Below, piece after piece: positions 43,219 through 53,349 of a DNA stretch of 64,000 nt. Both the position numbers and the translations under genes were made by a program. Under the pieces are notes generated by a model, which saw only the letters and a program-made list of their open reading frames with translations, was not told the origin of the DNA and did not search any database. The stretch lies in assembly GCA_021399435.1 (NCBI GenBank), contig JAJTUP010000056.1, positions 62,001 to 126,000 of the forward strand. The letters are read 5' to 3'. This DNA is from Diaporthe sp. PMI_573 (taxonomy: Eukaryota; Ascomycota; Sordariomycetes; Diaporthales; Diaporthaceae). Position 1 is the first letter of the stretch. Each line of letters begins with the position of its first letter.

Positions 43219-43602
43219 TCACCGGAGAGAAGAATCAGAATTGTAATGGGCTGCAGGCGGTACGCGAGAGTACCACTTAGTGGGAGCGAGATCACCAATA
43301 GTTCTCTTATTTGAGAAGCATTCCCACATGAAATCGACCGTTGTATGGGTGTGATGGCCGTCGATGACGAGAAGGCCCCAGTTAGACGGGTCTGCTGGGG
43401 CTGTCAACGGCAGGGAGACCTTCCGAAGCCACTCAATCGCGATGGGTTCCTCCATCACTGAAAATGGTTGTACGAATATCCGATTTCCGGGTTGTGGCCT
43501 GCCAATTTCAACCTTTATTCCCGTCTTAATGTCCCACGTAATATACTCGTATGATACGATATGTCGCTTGGAAGAGGCGACCTTTCTGTATACTCGGATC
43601 AT
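43219..43602 (-). pseudogene. pogo-type DDE transposase fragment (second family)
   Basis: The minus strand reads PIAIEWLRKVSLPLTAPADPSNWGLLVIDGHHTHTTVDFMWECFSNK. The IDGHHTH contains the second catalytic Asp, and FMWECFSN matches the pogo family seen at 52100-53349 rather than the one at 30283. It loses similarity within 20 residues on the C-terminal side, where PPHTSH is expected, and is absent on the N-terminal side. It is a short decayed remnant. Confidence 0.7.
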
Positions 43603-43609
43603 CTAGAAC

Positions 43610-44790
43610 CTCGGTAAGACATCTGCTCAACGCCTGATGCAAACAGCCCGCCATAAATGATTTGCCTGCACATTAGCTTGTTCTGTGCCGTTGGTGGAGA
43701 ATGGAACGAGAGGGACCGATTCCGAGTAAGGCGTTATAGAAATGCCATCGATCGCCACCTGATCCGACGAGAATGCTTCTGCGCCAGATATTTTGCCGCT
43801 TCTTTGCCGACATGGCTTTCCGATTTCCTCCATAACATTGGTCAGGCGCCCGCTCTTGTAGAAATCTGCACCCTACTACTATATTTGTTCCCAGAGGAGG
43901 TCTGCCCCTGCTCCGCTGTTTTGTAGGTCTGGTGGGACCTTTATGATTGGATACTATAATGCTACAGAAGAGACATATCAGGGCCGTATCAGGGCTGCTG
44001 TTATGAAGCAGTCACAAAAGGTAAAAGCAGATGATAGATGAAATAGTTCATACTCATTTAGACCCTTACCCTGTTTTCTAATTCCACCGCTCACCGCCTT
44101 CCATTGCATTATAATACATCCAATAATCAGCATGGCCATGTGTCCCGGGTCTCAATTTTCAGTGAAACTCCTATCCAGTCCTCGAGATTATCCACGTCTT
44201 CTAGTCTAGAGCCAGATCGGAAAAGAACTAGCTTCTTGATACGTTTCAGATTAACGCAAAACGTACCCCAGGGTCTGGGGGAATGGGACCTCCTTTCTTC
44301 GGCATTAGGTGCGAGAGAAACTGTGCTATGTAGCACAACCATAGCTCCTCGGTCATAGGATGGAGAGGAGGAAGTATGTCGGCAGCGTCGAGGTTTCCCT
44401 CGGGCAACTTCAAGACGCAAACATGCCGCGCCGATTCTCCAAAATCTACGTCAGTGATCGAAAGGCGTCATGTTTCATCTAAAATAAGTAGCAACTGGTA
44501 TAGGCTGATTATACTAAACGATGTGTCAACCATTCTATTCCATGGCGGTTGCGTGGTTCTGAACCGATAGACATTAGCACGGATTCGTTGAAATGCATGT
44601 TCGCTACAGTCAAGTTTCTAGTTATATTACATGTCCATGGTTCACTAAGAAGTAAAGCTAGGATCTTCGTGTATATATAGTTCAGTACTGTAGTTGGGGT
44701 ACCATTAAAGTGTGTTTTCTCACGGCCATATACTCACTCGGCTTTGTGGGTGTTGTGAAATAAATCCATTAGGGACACAGAGGGGAGAGC
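43610..44790. other. Gap without a supported gene
   Basis: An ORF at 44127-44420 (minus, 97 codons) reads like coding sequence (LKRIKKLVLFRSGSRLEDVDNLEDW) but has no recognisable family and could be a fragment of an F-box/LRR-type gene. Nothing else is supported. Confidence 0.3.
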
Positions 44791-44809
44791 TCTTGATGTG
44801 GGGAGTGCC

Positions 44810-45124
44810 AGGGTACCTGAAAGCAGCCGCTTGTTCCAGCCCTACAGATCGGCCCAATTGTGGTCAGGCTACATCCGGCAACACAGTCAACACACTGTAC
44901 AAGCCACATATAGGAAGGCGCTGGTTAAGGCGGGGCTGGCTGAAAACTGGTCCCCGTTCGGCGGAGGAGCCTCAAAATGCCCCGGAGAGAGTCTAGCGAG
45001 ACATACAATCCTGGGTTCCGTAGTAATGCTGTTGAGGAGCCTGGATATCAGGCTCGTAGACCCCGCCGCGGCGGCAGAAGTTGGATCGCAGCACCGTACA
45101 TTTCCATTTGGGTCACATGCACTC
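44810..45124 (+). pseudogene. C-terminal fragment of a cytochrome P450
   Basis: An open stretch reads LFQPYRSAQLWSGYIRQ, then NWSPFGGGASKCPGESLARHTILG, where FGGGASKCPG is a haem-binding loop (FxxGxxxCxG) of the CYP7/8-like fungal type. It then reads LLRSLDIRLVDP and FPFGSHA. No other part of a P450 is upstream, and there is no ATG before it. It stays in the same frame as the HNH_2 protein that follows, without a stop between. The break in P450 similarity is at about 45120. Confidence 0.75.
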
Positions 45125-46534
45125 ATGGCCTCATCCCGACCGACAGCCACGACACAAGAACCCCCGACCGAAGAACCCCCGGCGCAAGACCTTCCGACTC
45201 AACCACCTACCTCCGTTCCCCAGGACCCAATATCTCCGTCCAGACCCAGTCCCGTAACAGCGAATACCGAGACCAAAGAAACCAAGCCATACCCGATCGT
45301 GCCGTCATTTCGAGATTGGCGATTTCCGCATGACAAACTGCCGGCAGAATGGAAGTCGCCCCATAAACCACCAGCTACATCACCAACAAACACCACACGC
45401 ACATCAGCATCACCAGAAACGACTTGTTACATCAGTGGTACTCGGCTGGGGACTAATAGTTGCCACATAGTCCCTACCTTACAAAAGACCTGGTTTGGCA
45501 TCAACGGCATGGCCCGGTACATGCCCGAAAAGCGCGGGATTGACGACAGTGCCAACTTGGTCACTTTACGGGCTGATCTCCATATGATCTTTGACAAGAA
45601 CCTGTTCACCATCGTGCCCAAGCCTTCAGGTATCGACTCGTATGCTTTTCTTGTCCACGTACTGAAGGACGCAAAGGGCGGGAAAGGCGAGCTTGTGCCT
45701 TCATATCACAATCGATCTATCCGGCCAGAGGCCGCTTCTGCACATTCTCAGGAAGCACTCTTTGCGCGTTTCGCCTTGTCGATATTCCCACTTGTCCAGA
45801 GCTTCTTCGACACTGATATCCCACGGTATCTTGCGGTCAAATCGCCTGAATCCTCTGGTCCCAAGTCCAGGTTTGTTTGGATGAACAAGCAGCAACTTAC
45901 AGGCTTTCGGATGCAGAGGGGCGAAACTCCTACCGGCTCAAGAAAACGATTGTCTTCGCAGATGTCTCGAGATGACGAGCTTGGTTGTGAGGCCGTCCAT
46001 GATCATCCGGAGCAACGGAAACGGCGCATGTACAGTTTCAGCAGCGCAAGCGCCGATAACGAGGGTCTCCTCGATGAGGGAACAAGGTGGTACAATGAGC
46101 ACGGCAAGTTCGCAGCAGCTGTGAGCTCCGCACAGAGAGAGCTTGAGGAGAACACGACGTGGTATCACGAACACGGCCGGTTTGCAGCAGCTCTGAGCTC
46201 TGCACAGAGAGAACTCGAAGAGAACACGGAGTGGTATGATGAAGAGATGGGGCTCACTGCTAAGTCGGGCAGCGAATCGGGCGGCGAATCGGGCGGCGAA
46301 TCGGGCGGCGAGTCAGAGAGACTGCCGAACCTGTCACACTCATTCACTACCTCTGGATCAAACAGGAGCAGCGCCTTGCTGGATCAGCCTGGAATGGAGG
46401 ACGCAGCCCACAATGCTGGGGGTAATAGCACCTCTGATAGCAAGTCCAAAGGGGTTGCTGCTACATCAGACGGTCACAAGGGCTCGCACATAAACACAGG
46501 ACATATCATACACACGGAGGGGTGGGAATGTTAG
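45125..46534 (+). CDS. HNH_2 domain protein with tandem repeats
   Basis: From Met at 45125 this gives 469 residues (more if read through from the P450 fragment). A Pro/Thr-rich N-terminus is followed by an HNH_2 domain: CYISG (Cys101), the CHIVP motif with the probable catalytic His114, DDSANLVTLRADLHMIFD and YHNRSIRP. HNH_2 proteins are common in fungi with unknown substrate; the domain is related to HNH nucleases. Residues about 320-385 hold two and a half copies of a 23-25-residue repeat beginning WYNEHGKFAAAVSSAQREL, then an ESGG repeat. The C-terminus is low complexity and Ser/Gly-rich. There is no intron and no signal peptide. The frame is intact; nuclease activity is an inference from the domain. 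Confidence 0.85.
   Translation: MASSRPTATTQEPPTEEPPAQDLPTQPPTSVPQDPISPSRPSPVTANTETKETKPYPIVPSFRDWRFPHDKLPAEWKSPHKPPATSPTNTTRTSASPETTCYISGTRLGTNSCHIVPTLQKTWFGINGMARYMPEKRGIDDSANLVTLRADLHMIFDKNLFTIVPKPSGIDSYAFLVHVLKDAKGGKGELVPSYHNRSIRPEAASAHSQEALFARFALSIFPLVQSFFDTDIPRYLAVKSPESSGPKSRFVWMNKQQLTGFRMQRGETPTGSRKRLSSQMSRDDELGCEAVHDHPEQRKRRMYSFSSASADNEGLLDEGTRWYNEHGKFAAAVSSAQRELEENTTWYHEHGRFAAALSSAQRELEENTEWYDEEMGLTAKSGSESGGESGGESGGESERLPNLSHSFTTSGSNRSSALLDQPGMEDAAHNAGGNSTSDSKSKGVAATSDGHKGSHINTGHIIHTEGWEC
46083..46330 (+). repeat. Coding tandem repeats in the HNH_2 gene
   Basis: A roughly 75-bp unit encoding WYNEHGKFAAAVSSAQRELEEN is present twice and a third copy is truncated after WYDEE. A 12-bp unit encoding ESGG follows four times (46270-46318). 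Such repeats vary easily in copy number between strains. Confidence 0.85.
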
Positions 46535-46539
46535 TACTA

Positions 46540-47009
46540 ATGATATATAATAAACGAAACAAGCATGTCCATCCACATTATCCTCCTACAATTTAGGCCT
46601 GGTGTTATTATAGTCAGCAGGCCCAGTGGGCTTAGCGGGTGCACTGGGGTAGTGGGGTTGGTACTTAGCTAGCAGCAGAAGATACCTGGTGTGGCTGTGT
46701 AATGTGTCACGGCCAGCACGAGATGCAGCATGGGAGCTGGGTCTATTGGCGCTGTCAACGAATATTCTAAGCTGAGGAGAGGAAAAGAAAGGGGAGAGCG
46801 AAGCTCTGGCGGTCTCTGGCTTCGCGAAGTCTTGACGCGAACTGTGGGGCTAAGGGTTAGGGTCCTGCCGTCTAGACCTGCTCTGCTTGCCTGTCTTTTC
46901 TGCCTTGTTATCGTCCGGGTGGTCGTCGTCTTCCTCGTCTGCTGCTGCAGACCAAATCCATTTTTGCAGTCGTAGCGGTGGACCGGGCGCTTCTGGGTGT
47001 TCTCGATGG
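46540..47009. other. Spacer, no supported gene
   Basis: The 3' flank of the HNH_2 gene, followed by GC-richer sequence with short overlapping ORFs on both strands. No family was recognised. Confidence 0.4.
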
Positions 47010-47190
47010 AAGGTCTCCAGGGTGGACCATCAATCAACGGTTTCAACGACGTTGATCAATATATTGAAATCAATCAACGTCAACGTCAATCAACGAAGCC
47101 ATCCCTTACCTAATCAATCAATCCACGAGAAGCCGTCAATATTGAAGCCGTTGATTGACGTTGACGCTAGACAGGGGTTCTCTCCCTGCA
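47010..47190. repeat. Orphan hAT-like terminal repeat patch (ATCAACG/GTTGATT words)
   Basis: The 180-bp patch is made of repeats such as ATCAATCAACG, CAACGTCAACGTCAATCAACG and GCCGTTGATTGACGTTGACG in both orientations. The wording is like the subterminal regions of hAT 1 (CGTTGAC, GGTTGA), but no transposase gene is next to it. It may be a solo end or a non-autonomous derivative. Confidence 0.5.
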
Positions 47191-47199
47191 ATCAAAAAT

Positions 47200-48075
47200 G
47201 CGTGATAAGCTGTTAACCCTTGATAATCCTAAGCGTAGAACACTATATAAAATGGTCTATTTCTTAACATATAGTAACAACCTCGACATCACTTCGGCAC
47301 TTCAATCGACCCCACAGCGACAGCCACAAAAATCACCAAAGTCGCCGCACACCACCAGGGGGATGAAGTCGGACTCTGTACCTCCACGCGGTATCCCCTG
47401 GGAACCTGAGAGCTTCTGCTACTCAGAGCCAACACAGAGACGCAATGGCGGGGTTTTTTTGAAGCCCAACGTTCAGCGGCGTGGCCCTCGGCGCTTGGTT
47501 GCGGCCCCCTCGGGGCATGACGTCAATGACGTCAGCGACGACGAACAAGAGAAGCGACCCTCGGGGTTGAGCACCAGCAGCGCATAGATACGAGACGAAG
47601 CGGCTTGACCTTCTATCTTGGAGGGAAAGCTCTATCAGACCCCGAAGCTGGACACTAAACATGGAGGCGGTCCGGGAACGGCGAGGTTTGCCTTGGCCAC
47701 GGGCCGGAGGAACAAGGCAGTCGGGAGACAAACTACACCGCAACCACCTTACCAAACCTTCGAATAACCACATTAAGCACCCTCGTGTCACGACAGCAGG
47801 TCTTGCTTCAGCCGCCGAAGATAGGACACTGGACACTTGGAGAATCCGCCTTCAAGCCGGCTTGCTACTAAACCCACGAGATTCCGCAGGAAGGTTGCTG
47901 GTACTATCTGAGAGGCACAAAAACCGTCGCAGGTTCTATTTGTATGGGATTGATAGGAGCGGCTCTACGATATCTTTAGGGGCTATGAGGTGACTATGGC
48001 GACAACTGAGGCAAACTGGATATGTACAGTAGCGTATTAGGAGCCCTTTAGGCCTAGAGCCTCCGGGCGGAATGA
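47200..48075. other. Spacer with unassigned ORFs
   Basis: An ORF at 47252-47587 (plus, from MVYFLTYSNN) and another at 47661-47993 (plus) have mixed composition and no recognisable domain. Either could be an internal part of a non-autonomous transposon bounded by the patch at 47010-47190. No conclusion is possible. Confidence 0.25.
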
Positions 48076-48077
48076 AC

Positions 48078-48101
48078 TACACACACACACACACACACAC
48101 C
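48078..48101. repeat. (AC)n microsatellite in the leader of the HMG-box gene
   Basis: Eleven AC units end 11 bases before the start codon of the HMG-box gene. Confidence 0.95.
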
Positions 48102-48111
48102 ACCAGCCAAA

Positions 48112-49070
48112 ATGCTGTCGGCGACAATGCGATCAGCCGTGGCCCAGGCCTTGCGCAAATGCGCTCGCGGCCTGCCGGCCAAGTCGCTGCCCTCGCGTGT
48201 TGCCCTCGTCCGCCGAAGCTTCCTGGTCGCGCCTAGCTACAGGTCGAGGGTCGCCGTGCGTGGCTTCGCAACGGCCACCGCCAGCAAGACCACGGGCCGT
48301 ACCGCCGCGAAGTCCGCGACAAAGACCAAGGCCACGCCCAAGGCGAAGGCCACAACGACAAAGGCCAAGAAGACTGCGAAGGCGGCGGCAAAGCCAAAGA
48401 AACCGGTCGCCAGGAAGAAGAAGGACTTGAGTCCCGAGAAGAAAGAGCTGTTGCTGAAACGCGAGCTCAAGAAGAAGTCCTTGATCAACCGAGAGCCCAA
48501 GCGATTGCCTGGCTCCAGATGGCTGCTCCATGTTAGCGACGCGTTGAAGGGTAAGCCGTCCACTGGGGTCAGCGGCACGAAAGAAAGGATGACAGCCCTC
48601 TCCGCCGAGTTCAAGAGTCTGTCACCTGCGGAGCTGGAGGTATGAATCCCCTCCCACCACACCCCATGTCAAATAGCATTCCTAACTGTAGTTCCCATCA
48701 GCGTATGGATGAGACTGTGGCGCAGAACAAGGCCATCAATGCGGGCAACTTCAAGACCTGGGTCGAGAGCCATTCCATCAGCGAGATCCAGCAGGCGAAC
48801 GTGGCCCGCAGGCGCCTCAAGCGTGAATTCAACATCAATTCTTACCCCCTCAAGATTCATGACGAGCGTGTTCCCAAGCGTCCTGCGATCAACGCATACG
48901 CCTATTTCGTCAAGGCCAAACTCAGCGCAGATCATCAAAGAAGGATGTCGCCAGAGCTGAGCGAGGAGTGGAAGGCCCTGCCGGCGGCTGAGAAGAAGCC
49001 TTACCAGGACTTGGCAGTTGCCGAATTTGCCAAGTACCAGAGGGAGATGGAGAAGGTCTACTCGCCCTAA
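48112..49070 (+). CDS. Mitochondrial HMG-box protein (Abf2/mtHMG-like)
   Basis: Exons 48112-48639 and 48702-49070 (62-nt intron, GTATGA...ATCAG, phase 0) give 298 residues. The first 55 residues are rich in Arg, Ala, Ser and Leu with no acidic residues, a mitochondrial targeting sequence. A Lys/Ala-rich linker (about 60-110) follows. The first HMG-like half spans PKRLPGSRWLLHVSDAL... The C-terminal HMG box runs VPKRPAINAYAYFVKAKL...SEEWKALPAAEKKPYQDLA. Two HMG boxes after a targeting peptide are the arrangement of Abf2/TFAM-type proteins, which bind and package mitochondrial DNA. Met at 48112 is the first in frame; Met6 is an alternative. The gene is intact and GC-normal, and is one of the core genes in this window. 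Confidence 0.9.
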
Positions 49071-49074
49071 AGAG

Positions 49075-49476
49075 AGTGAGACAGACGGGAGCAGTCCCAC
49101 GGACCTGGCGTACGTGTGAGGCACTCGGCGGGAAAAGGAACGGTTCTTTTTTGGTACGGGATTCTGCTAAATGTACGTTAACGTTATCCTTTGATTCCAT
49201 TCCCCAAGGCGGTTCGGTGCGTCCTTAGTATGGTACATAATTGTTGGCGAGAGTATTTTAGGACTGTCTGTAGCTTCGTCATGTCAATTGCTTTGATTGT
49301 CACCAACGCCAGCTTCGGGACCAGTATCCATCTGCTCGTGCTCCCATCTGCCACTTGGTCGCCATGCTGTCCGTAGACTCCGTACTATCGTCATCGGGGC
49401 GGTAATGAAAGATCTGCCTTTGCAATCGCAGCCATCGTTGCGTAGAAACAGGCTGTCAAATCGTGTGCGTTTTTAT
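49075..49476. other. 3' flank of the HMG-box gene
   Basis: No gene is supported. The sequence presumably holds convergent 3' UTRs of the HMG-box gene and of the minus-strand ORF at 49477. Confidence 0.4.
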
Positions 49477-50454
49477 TTAGTCCATCATCAGCCAGTAACC
49501 CCTCTCAAAGGGCCGCATGTCTCGGGCCTGGTATTTCGGCCTGTACTTCCTCCCCATCTGCATGCTCGTCGCCAGTTTCTCCAGGTGCTGGGGTGCTCTA
49601 GGCCCCAGGCGGTGGTTCGCTACGGCAGGTTCAGTTGATATCAGCTGGGTTTCGTGTGCCCAATCACTGCTGCCGACAAGACAAGCAGACTCCTTCTCGG
49701 GCAATGTGTCAGGGTTTGTCGCCTGATGAGCCCCCGGCCCAGCAGCTGGAGCAGAGCCCGGAGGCACCTTGTCCGCACCACAAGCCTTTGTCACGTCCTC
49801 GCTGGTGGGCACAGTCTTGACAAGACATGGGCTCTGACGCGCATGGCTGTGTGGTCTACGAGTAGATGGGCTCGAATCGAGCCCTGACCCACGGCCAAGC
49901 AGGCCGTCTAAAGCAGTTGACTGTGAGAGGTTGATATGCTCGGCGTCCCTACCGCCTTCGGGTGCCTCGCTAGAACGTCCACCTGATGAGAGGGATGGTG
50001 GCTCCGTGGATTGGAGGAAGTAGTTCAGTACCCTCGTCGGTGTGTTGAAGGTAGGCGCTCTGATATCATTGTCTGGCATCGAATCTGGAATCTCGCTTGG
50101 GGGAGCGACCCATGAGCGTTGGGAGTCATCCCTGAGTTGAGATGATGCAGGTGGCGCAGGAGGTCGTATGCCGGGTAACGGTGCTGATTGCTGGTTTCCT
50201 CCTGCGAGGCGTGGTGAGCCAACATTGTCCCATACGCTCCCGAATGATGCTTGTGGGGATATAAATTTGTCGGAAGGCACAGCGCTGGGTTTTGGAGTTG
50301 GGTCTTGGGGAAGATCGACGTATCCCTTTGGCTCGAAGTCCAAGTAAGCCTCTGCACAGTTGCAGGAACCGGTCTCTTGGCATAAATCTTGCAATAGGAT
50401 GTAATGCGTCTGCTGATGAAGTCTCCCAATATTCTTAGAGCGAAGGGACTTGGG
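49477..50454 (-). CDS. Ser/Pro-rich hypothetical protein (5' end uncertain)
   Basis: The minus-strand frame is open from 50469 (after TAA at 50470-50472) to 49477 without an ATG near its beginning, so a first exon is probably missing from this model. It starts with SLRSKNIGRLHQQTHYILLQDLCQETGSCNCAEAYLDFEP, which looks conserved. It then becomes low complexity, Pro/Ser/Gly-rich, with a basic RKYRPKYQARDMRPFERGYW end. No domain was recognised. An overlapping frame at 50025-50603 (minus) could provide the first exon (MEANLQPGDLPVFRHL) through a short intron. It could equally be non-coding; the regular end and length favour a gene. Confidence 0.35.
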   Translation of the reverse strand, partial: PKSLRSKNIGRLHQQTHYILLQDLCQETGSCNCAEAYLDFEPKGYVDLPQDPTPKPSAVPSDKFISPQASFGSVWDNVGSPRLAGGNQQSAPLPGIRPPAPPASSQLRDDSQRSWVAPPSEIPDSMPDNDIRAPTFNTPTRVLNYFLQSTEPPSLSSGGRSSEAPEGGRDAEHINLSQSTALDGLLGRGSGLDSSPSTRRPHSHARQSPCLVKTVPTSEDVTKACGADKVPPGSAPAAGPGAHQATNPDTLPEKESACLVGSSDWAHETQLISTEPAVANHRLGPRAPQHLEKLATSMQMGRKYRPKYQARDMRPFERGYWLMMD

Positions 50455-50469
50455 TATGAGACATATACA

Positions 50470-52060
50470 TTAAGATGCCGAAAAACAGGTAAATCTCCCG
50501 GTTGCAAGTTGGCTTCCATGTATTGTATAAAGAGCGTTGTGGCCGCGGACCTTCTGCATGATTTGGTAGAGAGATATGTCGTGCATTGATGTATTCCACC
50601 CACTTATCCACCAAAATATATCAAAGTATTTGTGCAGAACTGGAAGGTAAAATTGGCTTCTACGCGAACCCAAAGCCTGCCTCTGGTATGCAAACACAGT
50701 TTTACGATTTATTTCCAAATTTCACGTACGGAGACCTAGATAATCGCCTTCCTGTCAACTTTGCTTGCGATATATTCCATCTTAAGTGAGAGATCGCCGA
50801 GCTCGATTCTCATTTAGAAGACAAGCTTCTCCCTCTCCGAAAGCTCGTTCTGGACCACGCCTCTAACACCACGATTTTTTTACTTTCCTTCCCAATCTAC
50901 AAGAATTATGGATATTGTTTGGGAAGTCAGCTCAGCCGAACCTCTTGTCAGCAGAGAAGTACCAAACTGCATGGTCGACCCACCATTGCGACGAATTTCC
51001 TAACGACTTTTATGATCATCGGTACCATACACAAGAAGAATTAGTCTGTGATGATATAGGAAGAGCCCCCTGTCCAATTTGCTACTGGCGTAACGGACTT
51101 GAGGAAATACAGCTGGAGGAGAATAATAACTTTATACTTACATATCCATCATCGCTGCAACCTAACCCTTCACTCTTCACACGCCCCTACTTAACTAAAT
51201 CTGCTGAATTCTGCCGGGCATTGCCCACACCGCCTACAGACCTCAATAACCTGAAAGCTGACATCCACAGCCTCCACTCCGATTCTCGTCAGTAAAGTGA
51301 TTTTTCTTGCCGCGGAAGTAAAGGACACACGCATAAGAAGCCGAAATCAACTTGATATATGCTTGCCGATATATATATGTTGCTGACATCAAAGCCCATA
51401 GTACATCTACTGCGCCATGACCGCATCTATCTATGCCCCATTGCAAAATGATGGCCACGAATTCCGACTCCTGTCTCTTCAACCCTCCACCGACCGCCTG
51501 GCTCCTTCTCCCTGATACTTTCGGCTCACACGCCTGGAACAGCTTTCAAGCCAGTCACACAAAAGAGAATCCTAAGAAAAGTATAAATGTAAAACCCTTC
51601 TCAATTCCTCATTAATCCTTTTTTACACCAAACGTACAGTTTTCACGGTTCAGTACCTAGTGCCATTTAAAGTACTATAACAAAGTACGGTACGATAACA
51701 TGGGAGCTGATGTATTCGTGGTTAGTCAAATGTACTATACATACGGTACCATTTTTCGTTGAATATACAGTATCTCACACTTTGATTTAAATCTTCGAAG
51801 CTTCAACTGTTTCATTTTCGTCGTATATAATGTATGGTGGTCCCATGGATTCCCATAAATCGGTCTCTCCGTCTGCCCTTCGTAAAGGTCATGTATACTG
51901 CGTTTGGAGTTTTGCCAGGTGTGCTGAACGGTGGTTTAAAGAAGAGATTGCAAGAAATTCGAAGTCGCAAGGTCCTGAATCAGTCAGCCGGCGGCGACAA
52001 CCATCCCGGGCAGCGAAAGACAAGTTTAGGACCGGTGACTATACCCTGCCTACCACCATG
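50470..52060. other. Degraded gene sequence and GTAC-rich spacer
   Basis: On the plus strand, LEDKLLPLRKLVLDHASNTT (50815-50875) and FFTFLPNLQELWILFGKSAQP (50878-50945) look like one LRR/F-box-type protein, separated by a frame change at a run of seven T. The second part continues to 51293 with RAPCPICYWRNGLEE. It is probably a decayed gene. From 51640 to 51780 the spacer is rich in GTAC words. Confidence 0.3.
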
Positions 52061-52099
52061 CTAGACCCGGCAATCACAACCGCACTTACATCGAGCATT

Positions 52100-53349
52100 G
52101 TCTATGCAAATAGCATTCAATGTTCCGGGAACAGTAATGAGGAGGGGAAAAAGAGTTCTGATGTTGCTCTGATGCATTTTCGGACACGATTTCTTGGTGT
52201 TTTCCAGCAATTGGATGCTAAGCAGTGGCTTGGCCATATTGACCGGCCACAATCCAGTTGCACGCCACCCACTGAGCATATTGCTCTCCTTTAAAGCTTT
52301 CTCACGGCCCTTCCGATAGCAAAAAAGAAATAACTGCTTGCCCGAAACAGTGTTCTCAGTGTAGAAGTTCAGAAGGTCAGCTTCAGCCTTGTACGCCACC
52401 TTAAGCGAAGCAAATACACCCAAGTCTAAGGGTTGAAGTATATGCGACGTGTGTGGCGGCAAGTAAACAACGTAGATCTTATTCGAAAAGCATTGCCACA
52501 TAAACTCGAAGGTACAGTGGCTTTGTGCCCGTCGACGACGAGTAAACGCCACTCGTTTGGATCCCTTGGCTTCGTGTAAGGAATGAAGATCTTCTGAAGC
52601 CACTCGAGGGCAACAATGTTGTTTGTCCAGCCGTTTTCCATCGCCGTAAACTCCCAAGTCTCGTGACCTTCGAGGGTTTTAAACCACTGCTGCTGTACGC
52701 TTTTTCCCTTGAAGATCACAAGTGGTGGGCACGCTTTGCCCGTGGCGGAGATACACTCAAGGAAGGAGGTCCAGACCTTCCCTCCATTGCTTTTCCGAGT
52801 GACGACCTTTCTTCCTTCGGGCCCAAGAACGACCCCATTAGATCCAGAGCCCTCAGCAATACCGCCCTCGTCGGCATTATGCCGATTTTCCGGCTTTACT
52901 TTAAGGACAACGGGCAGCCGAAGGAGGTTAAACCATGGCTTAATTATCTCTGTCGTAGCCCCGTTGACTCGGCTGAAGTGCATCTGACGGCTTCTGACAC
53001 TATGAATCTCGGGGTTCCTCACGAGGAACGCTCTCAGCCACTTCTTTCCAAGCGGTGGAGGGTGTTGCTGAGGAGCGGCGATCCGCGCCGCAAAAGCTCT
53101 CATCTCGAAATGGGTCAACGGCAGCCCCAGCGTTGCTTGATTGAGAGAAAACTTAGTCGATTGGGTTTCTTGGGTCGATGATAACCTCATTTGCCAATTT
53201 GCCGCTTCAAAATGGCCCTGGGCGCCCTGGCGACGATTATAAAGTGTACTCCTTGGAACACCCCAATGAGAGGAAGCCTCCCGCTCACTGGCGCCTGCTG
53301 TGATTGCCTCAAGTGCTGCCAGTACGTCATCTTCGGTATACGGTTTCAT
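52100..53349 (-). pseudogene. pogo transposase with a frameshift in the DDE domain
   Basis: The minus strand starts MKPYTEDDVLAALEAI with a psq-type helix-turn-helix (ASSHWGVPRSTLYNR), then a CENP-B-like region (LPLTHFEMRAFAARI...WLRAFLVRNPEI). The DDE_1 core follows: NADEGGIAEG (first Asp), VWTSFLECISATGKACPPLVIFKGKS, NNIVALEWLQKIF and LLVVDGHK (second Asp). Immediately after this (about 52520) the frame shifts. The correct continuation, FEFMWQCFSNKIYVVYLPPHTSHILQPLDLGVF and SGWRATGLWPVN, is in the next frame to about 52150. The C-terminal tail is lost. One short indel inactivates an otherwise complete enzyme, so the insertion is fairly recent. The ends were not located. Confidence 0.85.

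Noticed and set aside
46165..46347. Minus-strand PPDS-repeat ORF
   Set aside because: Antisense reading of the ESGG coding repeat in the HNH_2 gene.
52663..53181. 172-codon plus-strand ORF
   Set aside because: Antisense to the pogo transposase.
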